Origin: Schaalia sp. Marseille-Q2122
GTDB lineage: Bacteria; Actinomycetota; Actinomycetes; Actinomycetales; Actinomycetaceae
Direction: 5' to 3'
NCBI RefSeq assembly: GCF_903645355.1
Contig: NZ_CAHJXR010000005.1
Span: 186,001-250,000, forward strand
DNA length: 64,000 bases
The notes beneath the pieces were generated by a model. It had not been told where the DNA came from. It saw only the letters and a program-made list of their open reading frames with translations, and made no database searches. The position numbers were made by a program, and so were the translations under genes. Shown piece by piece: positions 1 to 7,499 of the stretch (position 1 is the stretch's first letter; every line of letters starts with the position of its first letter).

Positions 1-1
1 G

Positions 2-73
2 CGCATTGACCTCGCCGAGATGCTGTCGGGTGTACAAGATAGCAGTCCTGTGCCCCCTTTGTTTCGTGTGTGA
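2..73 (+). CDS. Possible 3' end of a coding region entering from the left
   Basis: One frame is open from the window edge and ends at a TGA, giving a 23-residue tail that contains LAEMLSG and ends in FRV. No start is visible and a second frame is also open here, so coding status is uncertain. The LAEMLSG string faintly recalls RecN C-termini, but this is too short to name. Confidence 0.25.
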   Translation, partial: RIDLAEMLSGVQDSSPVPPLFRV

Positions 74-163
74 GGCGAGGTTTCGACCGATGAAGGGCGA
101 GGGTGCACCCCACGAACGAATACCTGGAATCACGGCCGCGGTCTGATCTTGCTTGTTGATGAC

Positions 164-258
164 GTGACACTTGTTGCGCTGGGTGACACTTGTTGCGCTG
201 GGTGACACTTGTTGCGCTGGGTGACACTTGTTGCGCTGGGTGACACTTGTTGCGCTGG
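164..258 (+). repeat. Five perfect tandem copies of a 19-bp unit
   Basis: The unit GTGACACTTGTTGCGCTGG occurs at 164-182, 183-201, 202-220, 221-239 and 240-258 without a mismatch. A degenerate sixth copy begins at 259 (GTGACAGTTGCG). There are no spacers, so this is not a CRISPR array. The arrangement resembles iterons or a multi-site protein binding region; function unknown. Confidence 0.9.
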
Positions 259-321
259 GTGACAGTTGCGACTTTTTGTGACATCTCTACCTGTCACGCA
301 AGGACACACATGCTCCTTCAT

Positions 322-335
322 GCAACAAGTGTCAC
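322..335 (-). repeat. Inverted copy of the 19-bp repeat core
   Basis: GCAACAAGTGTCAC is the exact reverse complement of the first 14 bases of the tandem unit and lies 64 bp beyond the array. A related shorter motif, CTGTCACGCAA, lies near 291-301. Together they put the same core in both orientations. Confidence 0.8.
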
Positions 336-501
336 GCAACTCCCCTCGCGCAAAGCAAGCTCTGAGCAGGCCGACATGCACTGGGCGGCCAACCACGCAA
401 CTGCCTTCGCGCATGGCAAGCCCTCTGGACATCCGGCCCGGAGTCTCCCCTCGACAAGCGCTCCTGCCCTTCACTCGGATGCTCGCCCCTAGCAGCGTCG
501 C

Positions 502-1386
502 CTAGCCCTGCGCGTCTACAACCTGCCCATGCACGACGTGCCCTTCAATCACGCCAACCCCCTTAGCGGGCGGCAAAGTCCGCAGATAGGCTTGCAGGCG
601 CTTTGCCGAAGGCTTAAAGGTTGCATAGGTCATGCCACCGGAGATCACGCCACCCACGAGGGGCATCATCTTCCCTACGGCCTTCGACGCGGCCTCTTCG
701 GTGAGCTTGATGCCCAGGACACGCAGGATCAAGCGCCGGACCGGTGACTCAGCGGTCGCCATCAGGGCCTTACGCTTGGCAGCCTTTGCCATAGAGTGCT
801 GGGCGACCGTTGTCGCCAGGGAGGTCACGGCCTTCTCAGCTGCCTCCACTCCCAGCATGACGCCCATGAGGAGCATGAGCTGGTTCATGGTGTTGTCGTC
901 GACCTCGCCGTCCTCATTGAGCATGGACCGCCAACCGTAGAGGTAGGCAAGCTTTTGCTCAACGCGCATGACGTGCGCAAAATACTGGGCAACATCGGCG
1001 GGCACAGCAACAGCCAGGCCAATACCGCCCGGCAAACCGGTCAGGAAGGACAGGCCTGCGGTCTGCTTCGTTTCGGCTTGAATGACCCTGCGGGCAATCT
1101 TGTCGATCTGAGCGAGGGTCAAGCCTGCAGCGGTGGGAGAGAGCGCAACAGCACGCTCAATATCGACACCCGGGTAGTGGCGTGCGATCTCCTTACGCAA
1201 GAATGCCTCACGATTGACCTTCACCATCGGAAGAGAAGCTGCCCTGCGCAGAACAGAGGCGGCGAATTCTTCGGTTTCTCCGTCCACAAAAGAGGCCATT
1301 TCAGGGCTGAGGGCCTTCGCGCCAGGGATCAGGCTGCTCACACCCTCACCTGCGGGCATGATCTCTTTCTTTGAGCGTCCAAACAT
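502..1386 (-). CDS. EcsC-like protein of unknown function
   Basis: The 294-residue product has an amphipathic, Ala/Val-rich core around residues 105-260 with the segment GLPGGIGLAVAVPADVAQYF, followed by an aromatic-rich helix (YLYGW). This layout resembles EcsC-family proteins, which are poorly understood and often membrane-associated. A GGGGGAG stretch upstream of the ATG is a plausible ribosome binding site. The gene starts just past the end of the SMR transporter gene in the same direction, with only a few bases between, so the two are probably cotranscribed. No catalytic motif can be identified; the family call is by resemblance. Confidence 0.6.
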   Translation of the reverse strand: MFGRSKKEIMPAGEGVSSLIPGAKALSPEMASFVDGETEEFAASVLRRAASLPMVKVNREAFLRKEIARHYPGVDIERAVALSPTAAGLTLAQIDKIARRVIQAETKQTAGLSFLTGLPGGIGLAVAVPADVAQYFAHVMRVEQKLAYLYGWRSMLNEDGEVDDNTMNQLMLLMGVMLGVEAAEKAVTSLATTVAQHSMAKAAKRKALMATAESPVRRLILRVLGIKLTEEAASKAVGKMMPLVGGVISGGMTYATFKPSAKRLQAYLRTLPPAKGVGVIEGHVVHGQVVDAQG

Positions 1387-1390
1387 TGGG

Positions 1391-1708
1391 CTACTCCCCC
1401 ACTACTTTCAGACCAGCAATACAGGCAATTAAACCGATTAACAGTGCGACGCGCACGACAGAAACGGTTTCCGCGCCGGTGACCATTGCCCACGCGACGG
1501 TGGCACCAGCACCTACACCCACCCACACCGCGTAGCCCGTCCCAACGGGGATCTCGCGCAGCGCCCAGGCCAGGCCCGCCATTGAGATGATCAGACCGAC
1601 GAGGAACACCAACGAGGGAACCAGGCGGGTAAATCCTTCACTTTTACTCAGAGCCGTCGCCCACACTGCCTCAAACAGGCCTGAACCAATCAGTACCACC
1701 CACGCCAC
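1391..1708 (-). CDS. Small multidrug resistance (SMR) family transporter
   Basis: The product is 105 residues with four predicted membrane helices, the normal SMR size. The N-terminal helix has the conserved Glu in LFEAVWATALSKSEGFTRL, and a later VGTGYAVWVGVGA loop is typical of SugE/Gdx and EmrE-like proteins. The start is the GTG at 1708, because GGAG sits eight bases upstream and the protein then begins as SMR proteins do; the longer open frame reaching 1852 would add an unrelated head. It probably exports guanidinium or cationic drugs by proton exchange, as a homodimer since no second SMR gene is adjacent. The subfamily cannot be fixed by eye. Confidence 0.85.
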   Translation of the reverse strand: MAWVVLIGSGLFEAVWATALSKSEGFTRLVPSLVFLVGLIISMAGLAWALREIPVGTGYAVWVGVGAGATVAWAMVTGAETVSVVRVALLIGLIACIAGLKVVGE

Positions 1709-1743
1709 GTTGATTCTCCACACTCTCACGCCCGCAGCGTCGA

Positions 1744-1776
1744 CCTCGTTGATCAATGAGCCATTGACCAACGAGG
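1744..1776 (-). terminator. Near-perfect 14-bp inverted repeat between bcp and the SMR gene
   Basis: The arms at 1744-1757 and 1763-1776 match over 14 bp with one G-T type mismatch around a 5-base loop. It lies 35 bases past the bcp stop and 36 bases before the SMR start. No T-run follows, so it may be a terminator, a leader hairpin or an operator. Confidence 0.45.
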
Positions 1777-1811
1777 CAAACGCCGATGGGCTGTTTCGTG
1801 ACAAACGACCG

Positions 1812-2288
1812 TCAGTCGTCGATTCCGAGTTCCTTACGCAGACGCGCGACATGCCCGGTGGCCTTGACGTTGTACTTGGCCAGGACGATCACACCGTCCT
1901 TGTCGATGACGATGGTGGAGCGCTTAATTCCCTGGAAGATCTTGCCGTAGTTCTTCTTGTCGCCCCACACTCCCCATTCGGTGAGCATCCCCTTGGAGGG
2001 GTCGGTGGCTAGAGGAAAGTTGAGGGATTGCTTCTCGGTGAAGCGCTGCAGGGCCTCCATGGAGTCGGCCGAAACGCCCACCACTGTGTAGCCAGCGCCC
2101 AGCAGGGAATTGAGGCTATCGCGGAAGTCGCAGGCCTGAGTCGTGCAGCCGGGGGTGGAAGCCTTGGGGTAGAAGTAGATGATGACACCCTTGTCGGCCT
2201 GCTCGCACAGGGCGGAGAGGGTCAGGGGGCCAACGGTGGATTCAAGGGTGAATTCTGGGGCTTTTTGCCCAGCAACAAGTTCAGTCAT
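1812..2288 (-). CDS. bcp: Thioredoxin-dependent peroxiredoxin (Bcp/PrxQ)
   Basis: This 158-residue thiol peroxidase reduces hydrogen peroxide and organic peroxides in the cytosol. The peroxidatic cysteine is Cys48 in PKASTPGCT, and the likely resolving cysteine is Cys53 five residues later, the classic Bcp spacing. The WGVWGDKKNYGK segment and the C-terminal beta strands are also typical. The ATG at 2288 gives the standard N-terminus (MTELVAGQKAPEF); the open frame extends upstream to 2558 but that part has no family resemblance. The gene is divergent from the AI-2E permease, with only 81 bp between the two starts. Confidence 0.93.
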   Translation of the reverse strand: MTELVAGQKAPEFTLESTVGPLTLSALCEQADKGVIIYFYPKASTPGCTTQACDFRDSLNSLLGAGYTVVGVSADSMEALQRFTEKQSLNFPLATDPSKGMLTEWGVWGDKKNYGKIFQGIKRSTIVIDKDGVIVLAKYNVKATGHVARLRKELGIDD

Positions 2289-2369
2289 TGGTCCATGTTC
2301 GCACGCTCTCGCGCGCAACGCGATATCTACCGCTAGGCTATTCTCCGTTAAAAAGGAAGGAAAGCCCCT

Positions 2370-3524
2370 GTGAACCCTGAGAAACCTCAAGGTCGGACGC
2401 TTCAGAACATCACCTATGCGACGATCTTCACTGTGCTCATCGGGTGGCTGCTCGTTATCGGGCAGTCTCTGCTGTTGCCAATTATTCTGGCACTGATTTT
2501 CGTCTACATTGTTGCGGCCTTCGATAAGTTCCTCGGACGAGTTCCTCTGCTCCGTCACCTGCCAACATGGCTGCGTAAAATCAGCCTATACCTAGTGTTT
2601 ATCGCCCTCGTTGCGGGTTTGGCCACGCTGATTTCCAGCACGGTGCAGCAGCTGATCTTCCAAGCGCCTCTCTATCAGGAAAACCTTACGAAGCTCTTTG
2701 GCGAGCTCACCTCGGCACTGCCCATTGAACGCCTCCCTGACTGGGAGACTGCGCGCGCAGCGATCGTTAAGCGTATCGATATTCAGGCATGGTTATCTGC
2801 GACTGCCTCGCAGTTGTCCTCTGCTGGCGGCATGTTCTTCCTCATCCTGATCTACGTGTTCTTCCTGGCTGGTGAGCGCGCAGGTTTTGCGACGAAGTTG
2901 CGGGAGGCATTCCCCAATCCGGAGCAGGCAGAGCGCACGCAAAACATCATTACGGCGATCAATGAGTCGGTGGGTCAGTACCTGGGTGCGAAGACCTTGA
3001 TTAATATCATCGTCGGCATCGTCTCTTACCTGGTGATGCTGCCTTTCGGCTTGGATTACGCGGCTTTTTGGGCGTTGTTGATTGGCCTGCTCAACTACAT
3101 TCCCTACATTGGTTCGATCATTGCGGTGCTCTTGCCCACGCTGTTGAGCCTTGTTCAATTTGGGTCCTGGACGCAGACCTTGATCCTCTTTATTGCTTTG
3201 CAGGTTGTGCAGCTCATTACCGGTAATGTGCTTGAACCGAAGATGCTGGGCCGCAAGGTCAACCTCTCCCCCTTTGTGGTGCTGGTGGCTTTGTCCTTCT
3301 GGTCGGCGATTTGGGGCATTGCGGGTGCGATCCTTGCTGTGCCGTTGACGTCCATTCTGACGATCATCTTCAAGGAGATTCCGGCGACCCGCCCCTTGGC
3401 GATCCTCATGTCGGATGATACGGAGCCGGTGCTGCGTTCCTTTAATCGCCCGAAGATTTTGCGTCGTCGCCGTAAGTTGATGACTGTCGAGGTTGACCCA
3501 CCTGCAGAAAAAACAGCTGATTAG
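2370..3524 (+). CDS. AI-2E family (PerM/YdiK-like) transporter
   Basis: The 384-residue integral membrane protein has about seven or eight hydrophobic helices. A central amphipathic section separates an N-terminal set (residues about 10-80) from a C-terminal set. The motif PFGLDYAAFWALLIGLLNYIPYIGS and the NVLEPKMLGRKVNLSPF segment are hallmarks of the AI-2E transporter family. Members have been linked to autoinducer-2 export or sodium/proton antiport; the substrate here is unknown. Translation starts at GTG 2370 behind a strong AAGGAAGG. The C-terminus is a basic cytoplasmic tail. A perfect inverted repeat follows the stop. Confidence 0.9.
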   Translation: MNPEKPQGRTLQNITYATIFTVLIGWLLVIGQSLLLPIILALIFVYIVAAFDKFLGRVPLLRHLPTWLRKISLYLVFIALVAGLATLISSTVQQLIFQAPLYQENLTKLFGELTSALPIERLPDWETARAAIVKRIDIQAWLSATASQLSSAGGMFFLILIYVFFLAGERAGFATKLREAFPNPEQAERTQNIITAINESVGQYLGAKTLINIIVGIVSYLVMLPFGLDYAAFWALLIGLLNYIPYIGSIIAVLLPTLLSLVQFGSWTQTLILFIALQVVQLITGNVLEPKMLGRKVNLSPFVVLVALSFWSAIWGIAGAILAVPLTSILTIIFKEIPATRPLAILMSDDTEPVLRSFNRPKILRRRRKLMTVEVDPPAEKTAD

Positions 3525-3551
3525 AGTAGCTTCGGGCACTGCTTCGATTCT

Positions 3552-3599
3552 GAGGCGCCCCTGTGAGTCGCGTGTGTACGGTGCTCACAGGGGCGCCTC
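3552..3599. terminator. Bidirectional terminator between convergent genes
   Basis: Perfect 16-bp arms (3552-3567 and 3584-3599) surround a 16-base loop. The hairpin sits between the AI-2E permease and the convergent NAD-kinase-like gene, so it can end transcription from both sides. Confidence 0.75.
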
Positions 3600-3624
3600 G
3601 TATGTGGGGCGCGTCTGTGGTGTC

Positions 3625-4530
3625 CTAGCGCCGTGGGGGCTGGACAAGATGCAGGTGTTCCTTGGCGACGCCCACTGTCAGGGTTTGGCCCCATTGGGCT
3701 CTCAGGCGGTCGTCTTCGAGTCCGTCGCCGAAGGCGACAAGGCTTTCGGATTGGACGGTGAGGGTGAGCTGGTCGGACTCGGTCACTGTGCCACAGATGA
3801 GGCTTGTTCCTGTGGTGGGTGAGGGCCAGGCTTCCCGGACGAACCAGGCAATGGCACGATCTGTTTGGCCTGGTAGTGACGGGTTTCCGTAGGCGGGTGC
3901 GAGGGAGGCTGCCCAGCCGGTAGCGCCTGCTCCTGTGCTGGCGATGATGCCTGAGGAGGATTGCCGTTCTTGGCGACCGTCGGCATTGAGGAGGTAGCGG
4001 GCGGATTGGTGGGAGGTGTGCCCGATGAAAATGTCGTTGAGTGCGTTGAGTTCTTGGCCGTCGTCGAGTTCGCAGCGAACCATGGTGAGTGGTGTGGTTG
4101 TGGGGGTGCGGCCTGCGGCGTAGTGACCGAGAAGTTGCGCTCCTGCTTGGACGGAGAGAGGGACGAGGACTCCGGCGTTGACGCCTGGCATGGGGTTGAT
4201 GCCGAAGACGGGTTGTCCTTTGAGGTATTTCGCGACGTTGGCGACCAGCCCATCGGGGCCGACGACGGCAATGACGTCCTGTGGGAGGAAGAGGAAGCGT
4301 GAGAGGTCGTTGCGTTCAACCTCAGCGACGTTCCATTCAGTGGGGACGGCTGCGCGTATGGCGCCGAGGGCGGCTTCGGTGGTGGCGTGGGCTTTGTCGA
4401 CGTCGTCGAGGCTGCGCCCGCGCGAGCGGAGGAAGAATTCCGCTTGTCCTCGCGTGGAGTGTCGGGCGAGGAGTTCGGTCAGTTCGCTGTTGCGATAGAC
4501 GAGGACGAGGCGCGGGCGCAGGATGCTCAT
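3625..4530 (-). CDS. NAD kinase-like protein with altered nucleotide motif
   Basis: The 301-residue product has the layout of the ATP-NAD kinase superfamily: a glycine-rich nucleotide motif, then LNDIFIG (residues 164-170, where kinases have LNE) and SSGIIASTGAGATGW (about 192-206, the substrate-binding turn). The usual GGDGT motif reads GPDGL at 91-95, so phosphorylation activity is doubtful and it may bind NAD(P) or another nucleotide without being a housekeeping kinase. It starts three bases after the SPFH gene stop, and that gene's last codons supply the AAGGAG ribosome binding site, so the two are coupled. The divergent NrtR-type regulator suggests NAD-related control. Confidence 0.75.
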   Translation of the reverse strand: MSILRPRLVLVYRNSELTELLARHSTRGQAEFFLRSRGRSLDDVDKAHATTEAALGAIRAAVPTEWNVAEVERNDLSRFLFLPQDVIAVVGPDGLVANVAKYLKGQPVFGINPMPGVNAGVLVPLSVQAGAQLLGHYAAGRTPTTTPLTMVRCELDDGQELNALNDIFIGHTSHQSARYLLNADGRQERQSSSGIIASTGAGATGWAASLAPAYGNPSLPGQTDRAIAWFVREAWPSPTTGTSLICGTVTESDQLTLTVQSESLVAFGDGLEDDRLRAQWGQTLTVGVAKEHLHLVQPPRR

Positions 4531-4533
4531 GGG

Positions 4534-5538
4534 TTACTCCTTCGAGGTTGCGACGAGTTGTCCGAGTGCTGTGCTGAGCATGTCGGGGGTGAGGTTGAGT
4601 TGCCCGATGGCAGGGAGGTTGGCGGCGAGCTCGCGCAGGGCGAGGGAGCGGAGGATCTCGGGCGAGATGGCGTTGTAGGCGGCGAGGCGTTCGCGTTCAT
4701 TGTCTGCTTCTGCCTGGCCGATGAGTCGCAGTGCGGCAGCGCGAGCGTTTTCGCTCACTTCCGTGGCTTCGGCGGCGCCGCGTGCGGCGATGAGGGAGGA
4801 GGCGGCTTTTTCTTCGGCCTGGAGGCGTTCGTTGGCGGCTTCTTGGGCGATGATTTCTTTGCGTCGGCGTGCAAGTTCTAGTTTGGCGGCGGCTTCGTTT
4901 TCTGAGATGCGCTGTTCTTGTTCGACGGCTTGAGCGCGGCGAGTGTAGAGGGCGCGGTCGGCTTCAGCTTGGAGGCGTTCGCGCAGGGGCGTTTGGAGGG
5001 CTTTTTCTACCTCGGGGGTTGGGCGTAGGGAGAGGACGCGCACGTCGTAGATGCTGATTCCAGCGTCGCTGAGGCGCGTTTGTTGGGAGAGTTGTTCGAC
5101 GAGGGCGGTGTGGACGCGAGAGATGCCACTGTGGAGAGCTTCTGCGAGAGGCAGGTTCGCGATGACGTGGGTCGTGATGGATTGTGCGAGTTGTTCGATG
5201 AGTTTGGCGACTTGGCGCGGGCCATTGGGTTGGTGGTCTTTGGCAACGGGGTAGATATTGAAGTCGAAGTGCTGGGAGACCAGTGCGGGGTTGGAGAATC
5301 GGTAGGTGACGACGGCCTGCACGGCGAGGTCTTGGCGGTCTTGGGTGACGGCATGGAAGAGGGCGGAGTGCTCGTGGTCGATGGCGGGCACTTCGGCCAG
5401 GGCGCTGGTGGTGGGGCGGAACCAGAAGGTGCGTCCGACGCCTTCGTGGCGGGGGGTGCCGTTGATGAGGTGGACGATGTGGTCGGTGGGGGCGCCTTGG
5501 TAGTGGGCGATGAAGGGGTAGCGGCTGATGTGTCCCAT
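4534..5538 (-). CDS. SPFH/band-7 domain protein
   Basis: The product is 334 residues. The N-terminal half (about 15-180) is a band-7/SPFH-like beta-alpha domain with FRPTTSALAEVPAIDHEHSA and YDVRVLSLRPTPEVEKALQ. A long Ala/Glu/Arg coiled coil (about 185-275) and a short hydrophobic C-terminal part follow. SPFH proteins oligomerise on membranes as scaffolds; no N-terminal membrane helix is seen here. The ATG at 5538 is preferred because AAGGAGG stands just upstream; the ATG 24 bases earlier has none. It forms a two-gene unit with the NAD-kinase-like gene and is probably repressed from the operator repeats at 5557-5608. Confidence 0.85.
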   Translation of the reverse strand: MGHISRYPFIAHYQGAPTDHIVHLINGTPRHEGVGRTFWFRPTTSALAEVPAIDHEHSALFHAVTQDRQDLAVQAVVTYRFSNPALVSQHFDFNIYPVAKDHQPNGPRQVAKLIEQLAQSITTHVIANLPLAEALHSGISRVHTALVEQLSQQTRLSDAGISIYDVRVLSLRPTPEVEKALQTPLRERLQAEADRALYTRRAQAVEQEQRISENEAAAKLELARRRKEIIAQEAANERLQAEEKAASSLIAARGAAEATEVSENARAAALRLIGQAEADNERERLAAYNAISPEILRSLALRELAANLPAIGQLNLTPDMLSTALGQLVATSKE

Positions 5539-5556
5539 GATGACCTCCTTAATTAA

Positions 5557-5608
5557 TGTCACTATGACGATAATCGACGACCCCCTTTTCTGTCAACTTG
5601 ACGATAAG
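5557..5608. promoter_or_regulatory. Paired operator-like repeats in the NrtR/SPFH divergent region
   Basis: Two related 18-bp elements, TGTCACTATGACGATAAT (5557-5574) and TGTCAACTTGACGATAAG (5591-5608), lie 34 bp apart in the 83-bp divergent region. Each contains TGTCA-N3-TGAC, an imperfect inverted repeat. Their position suggests autoregulated NrtR binding sites covering both promoters; this is inferred. Confidence 0.6.
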
Positions 5609-5621
5609 ATAGGGTGGTCTC

Positions 5622-6377
5622 ATGATCGACACGGACCCCCACCCACCCTTTCCCGAAACCGCCAAACACTTCCCCGCCACCGTTGACGTGGTCCTGTTAA
5701 CCATTCAGGAGGGAAAACTATGCACCCTCCTCATTGAGCGCGCCTTTCCGCCCTTCGAAGGCGCGCTCGCCCTTCCCGGAGGTTTCATACTGGAGGGCGA
5801 GAGCCTTGACGAGGCTGCTCGCCGGGAACTTACCGAAGAGACAGGCATCTCCCCCACCGGACACCTCGAACAGCTGCGCACCTACGGCCCCCTTGACCGT
5901 GACCCCCGCGGCCCAGTCTTGTCAGTGGCTTACCTCGTCATCGCGCCGACCTTTAACCTCCCCACCGCCGGAGGCGACGCCCGCGCAGCCCAGTGGGCAC
6001 CCATTGACGCAATCCTCAGCAACGAGGTCACCCTCGCCTTTGATCATGTCCAGATTGTGCGCGATGGAGTGGAGCGCGCACGCGCAAAACTTGAATACTC
6101 CGGGCTCGCCACTGCCTTTTGCCCCAAAGAGTTCACCATCGAACAGCTCAGGCGAGTGTATGAGACAGTCTGGGGAACCTCTCTTGACCCGCGCAATTTC
6201 CACCGCAAGGCCACAGGCGCCAAGGATTTCATTGAGGTCACGGGGAACACCTCAAGCGGCGTCGGACGACCGGCAGCACTCTATCGCGCATCCAGCACCA
6301 GCGCACCCGATGCGACGGTTCTCCACCCTCCCATCCTCCGGCCCACAGCCCCACAACCCCCACAGCCTAAGAGATGA
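5622..6377 (+). CDS. nrtR: NrtR-type Nudix transcriptional regulator
   Basis: The 251-residue protein has an N-terminal Nudix domain and a C-terminal winged-helix region (about residues 150-225), the NrtR architecture. NrtR proteins sense ADP-ribose or related metabolites and repress NAD metabolism genes. The Nudix box (residues 54-76, GGFILEGE then ARRELTEETGI) is intact with all catalytic glutamates, so hydrolase activity may persist; many NrtR regulators have lost it. The tail after about 225 is Pro-rich and low-complexity. It is divergent from the SPFH/NAD-kinase-like pair and shares the operator repeats. Whether it controls that pair or NAD genes elsewhere is inference. Confidence 0.82.
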   Translation: MIDTDPHPPFPETAKHFPATVDVVLLTIQEGKLCTLLIERAFPPFEGALALPGGFILEGESLDEAARRELTEETGISPTGHLEQLRTYGPLDRDPRGPVLSVAYLVIAPTFNLPTAGGDARAAQWAPIDAILSNEVTLAFDHVQIVRDGVERARAKLEYSGLATAFCPKEFTIEQLRRVYETVWGTSLDPRNFHRKATGAKDFIEVTGNTSSGVGRPAALYRASSTSAPDATVLHPPILRPTAPQPPQPKR

Positions 6378-6387
6378 GCTCCACGCA

Positions 6388-6421
6388 ATATGCCGCGACA
6401 TCAGAAGATGTCGCGGCATAT
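6388..6421. terminator. Bidirectional terminator after nrtR and tRNA-Leu
   Basis: Perfect 15-bp arms (6388-6402 and 6407-6421) around an AGAA loop form a strong hairpin 10 bases after the nrtR stop and 7 bases beyond the 3' end of the opposing tRNA gene. Confidence 0.8.
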
Positions 6422-6428
6422 CATTTCG

Positions 6429-6510
<82 letters not shown>

Positions 6511-6521
6511 GTACCGTGGCT

Positions 6522-6527
6522 ATTCTA
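6522..6527 (-). promoter_or_regulatory. Possible -10 element of tRNA-Leu
   Basis: On the minus strand TAGAAT lies 11 bases upstream of the mature tRNA 5' end. No clear -35 hexamer is seen, so only the -10 call is offered. Confidence 0.35.
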
Positions 6528-6613
6528 CAGGGTTTTTCTTCCCTGCTGATCAGCCTTGGTGGTGCTCTCACCCACTGTTAATGAGGGGTCCCCCACGGGC
6601 GAGAGCCAGGATT

Positions 6614-7402
6614 TTAGTGGACGAGCTTACGGTCAGCCTGCGCGGCAAACCACATGGTGGCGCCCACAAAGAGCGCCCCGCCGACGATATTGCCTGCCAG
6701 CACCACAGAGAGATTACGGGCAGCCTCAGCCCAGGTGCCACCGTCAACACCATGCATGATACCCAGGGCGAAGGTCGTCATATTGGCGACGACGTGCTCC
6801 ATGCCAGAGGCAACGAAGGTAGCCATGCACCAGGCCATGAGGATCATCTTGGCGACCTCGTGTTGAGCGCGTGAGACTGACCAGATCGCCAGGCAGACGA
6901 GGATGTTACACAGGATGGCGCGGAAGAAGAGTTCCACGGTGGTCTTATGGGCCTTGGCGGCGACGACAGAGGCCAGGGCCGCCCCAGGCACGGTGTCGTC
7001 AGCCATAATGCCGCCACCCCACACGAGGGCGGCCACCAGGATAGAGCCGAGCAGGTTGCCCACGATCATAATGATGAAGGCGCGCGCCGCCCCGGAAGAG
7101 GAAATACCTTTTTCCTTCAGGCCAATGGGCAGGATCATCATGGCGGAGGTGGCGAGCTCGCCACCAGCAAAGACGACGAGGATCAGGCCGATACCGAAGA
7201 CGCCGCCTTCAACGAGGGATGCCCAGGGAGAGCCTGCCAGGCGGAGAGGACCTCCGCCGGTCATCATGAAGATATCGGCAAGGCCGATGAAGAGGCCGGC
7301 CATGATGGCGCCGACGAGGTAGTGACCGATATTGGCCGAGGCGTTGACTTTATGTCGCGCCGCACCCACTTGGGCTTGGATGTTTTCTGGCAAGGTCAGC
7401 AT
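6614..7402 (-). CDS. Formate/nitrite transporter (FNT) family channel
   Basis: The 262-residue protein has six hydrophobic helices and FNT signatures: FAGGELATSAMM in the first half, then AILCNILVCLAIW and FVASGMEHVVANM in the second. FNT proteins are pentameric channels for formate, nitrite or hydrosulfide. The nearby pflB at the right end of the window makes formate a reasonable substrate, but NirC-like nitrite transport cannot be excluded. The ATG start has only a weak GAGGG upstream. It stands alone between tRNA-Leu and mnmA, all on the minus strand. Confidence 0.88.
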   Translation of the reverse strand: MLTLPENIQAQVGAARHKVNASANIGHYLVGAIMAGLFIGLADIFMMTGGGPLRLAGSPWASLVEGGVFGIGLILVVFAGGELATSAMMILPIGLKEKGISSSGAARAFIIMIVGNLLGSILVAALVWGGGIMADDTVPGAALASVVAAKAHKTTVELFFRAILCNILVCLAIWSVSRAQHEVAKMILMAWCMATFVASGMEHVVANMTTFALGIMHGVDGGTWAEAARNLSVVLAGNIVGGALFVGATMWFAAQADRKLVH

Positions 7403-7499
7403 GGCGTCACGCCCTCACTCAATCTTTCAGACTTTTCATTAGTTGCCAGGACTCAATGCTACAGGCTGCCGGAGACATCCCGCAGAGTGTGCCCACGTG

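Larger units (their letters stand above)
74..501. other. Non-coding interval with tandem and inverted repeats
   Basis: No convincing gene is seen on either strand. Short open frames here are made of the translated repeat and have no ribosome binding site or family resemblance. The interval holds the 19-bp tandem repeats, a scattered inverted copy and one CCGCGG site at 136-141. Confidence 0.6.

Noticed and set aside
2-73. Naming the left-edge tail as RecN
   Set aside because: Only a seven-residue resemblance; the remaining residues do not match the family end.
164-258. Possible CRISPR array
   Set aside because: The copies are directly contiguous with no spacers, and no cas genes are in the window.
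130-474. Small open frame with a repeated HPAQQVSPSATSVT peptide
   Set aside because: The repeat peptide is only the translation of the 19-bp DNA repeat; no ribosome binding site or homologue is evident.
1709-1811. Guanidine riboswitch upstream of the SMR gene
   Set aside because: The only structure is one long hairpin; the paired ACGR-loop hairpins or the ykkC core could not be found by eye.
3625-4530. Housekeeping NAD kinase (nadK)
   Set aside because: The GGDG motif is altered and the gene context is regulatory/membrane; it is better described as NAD-kinase-like.
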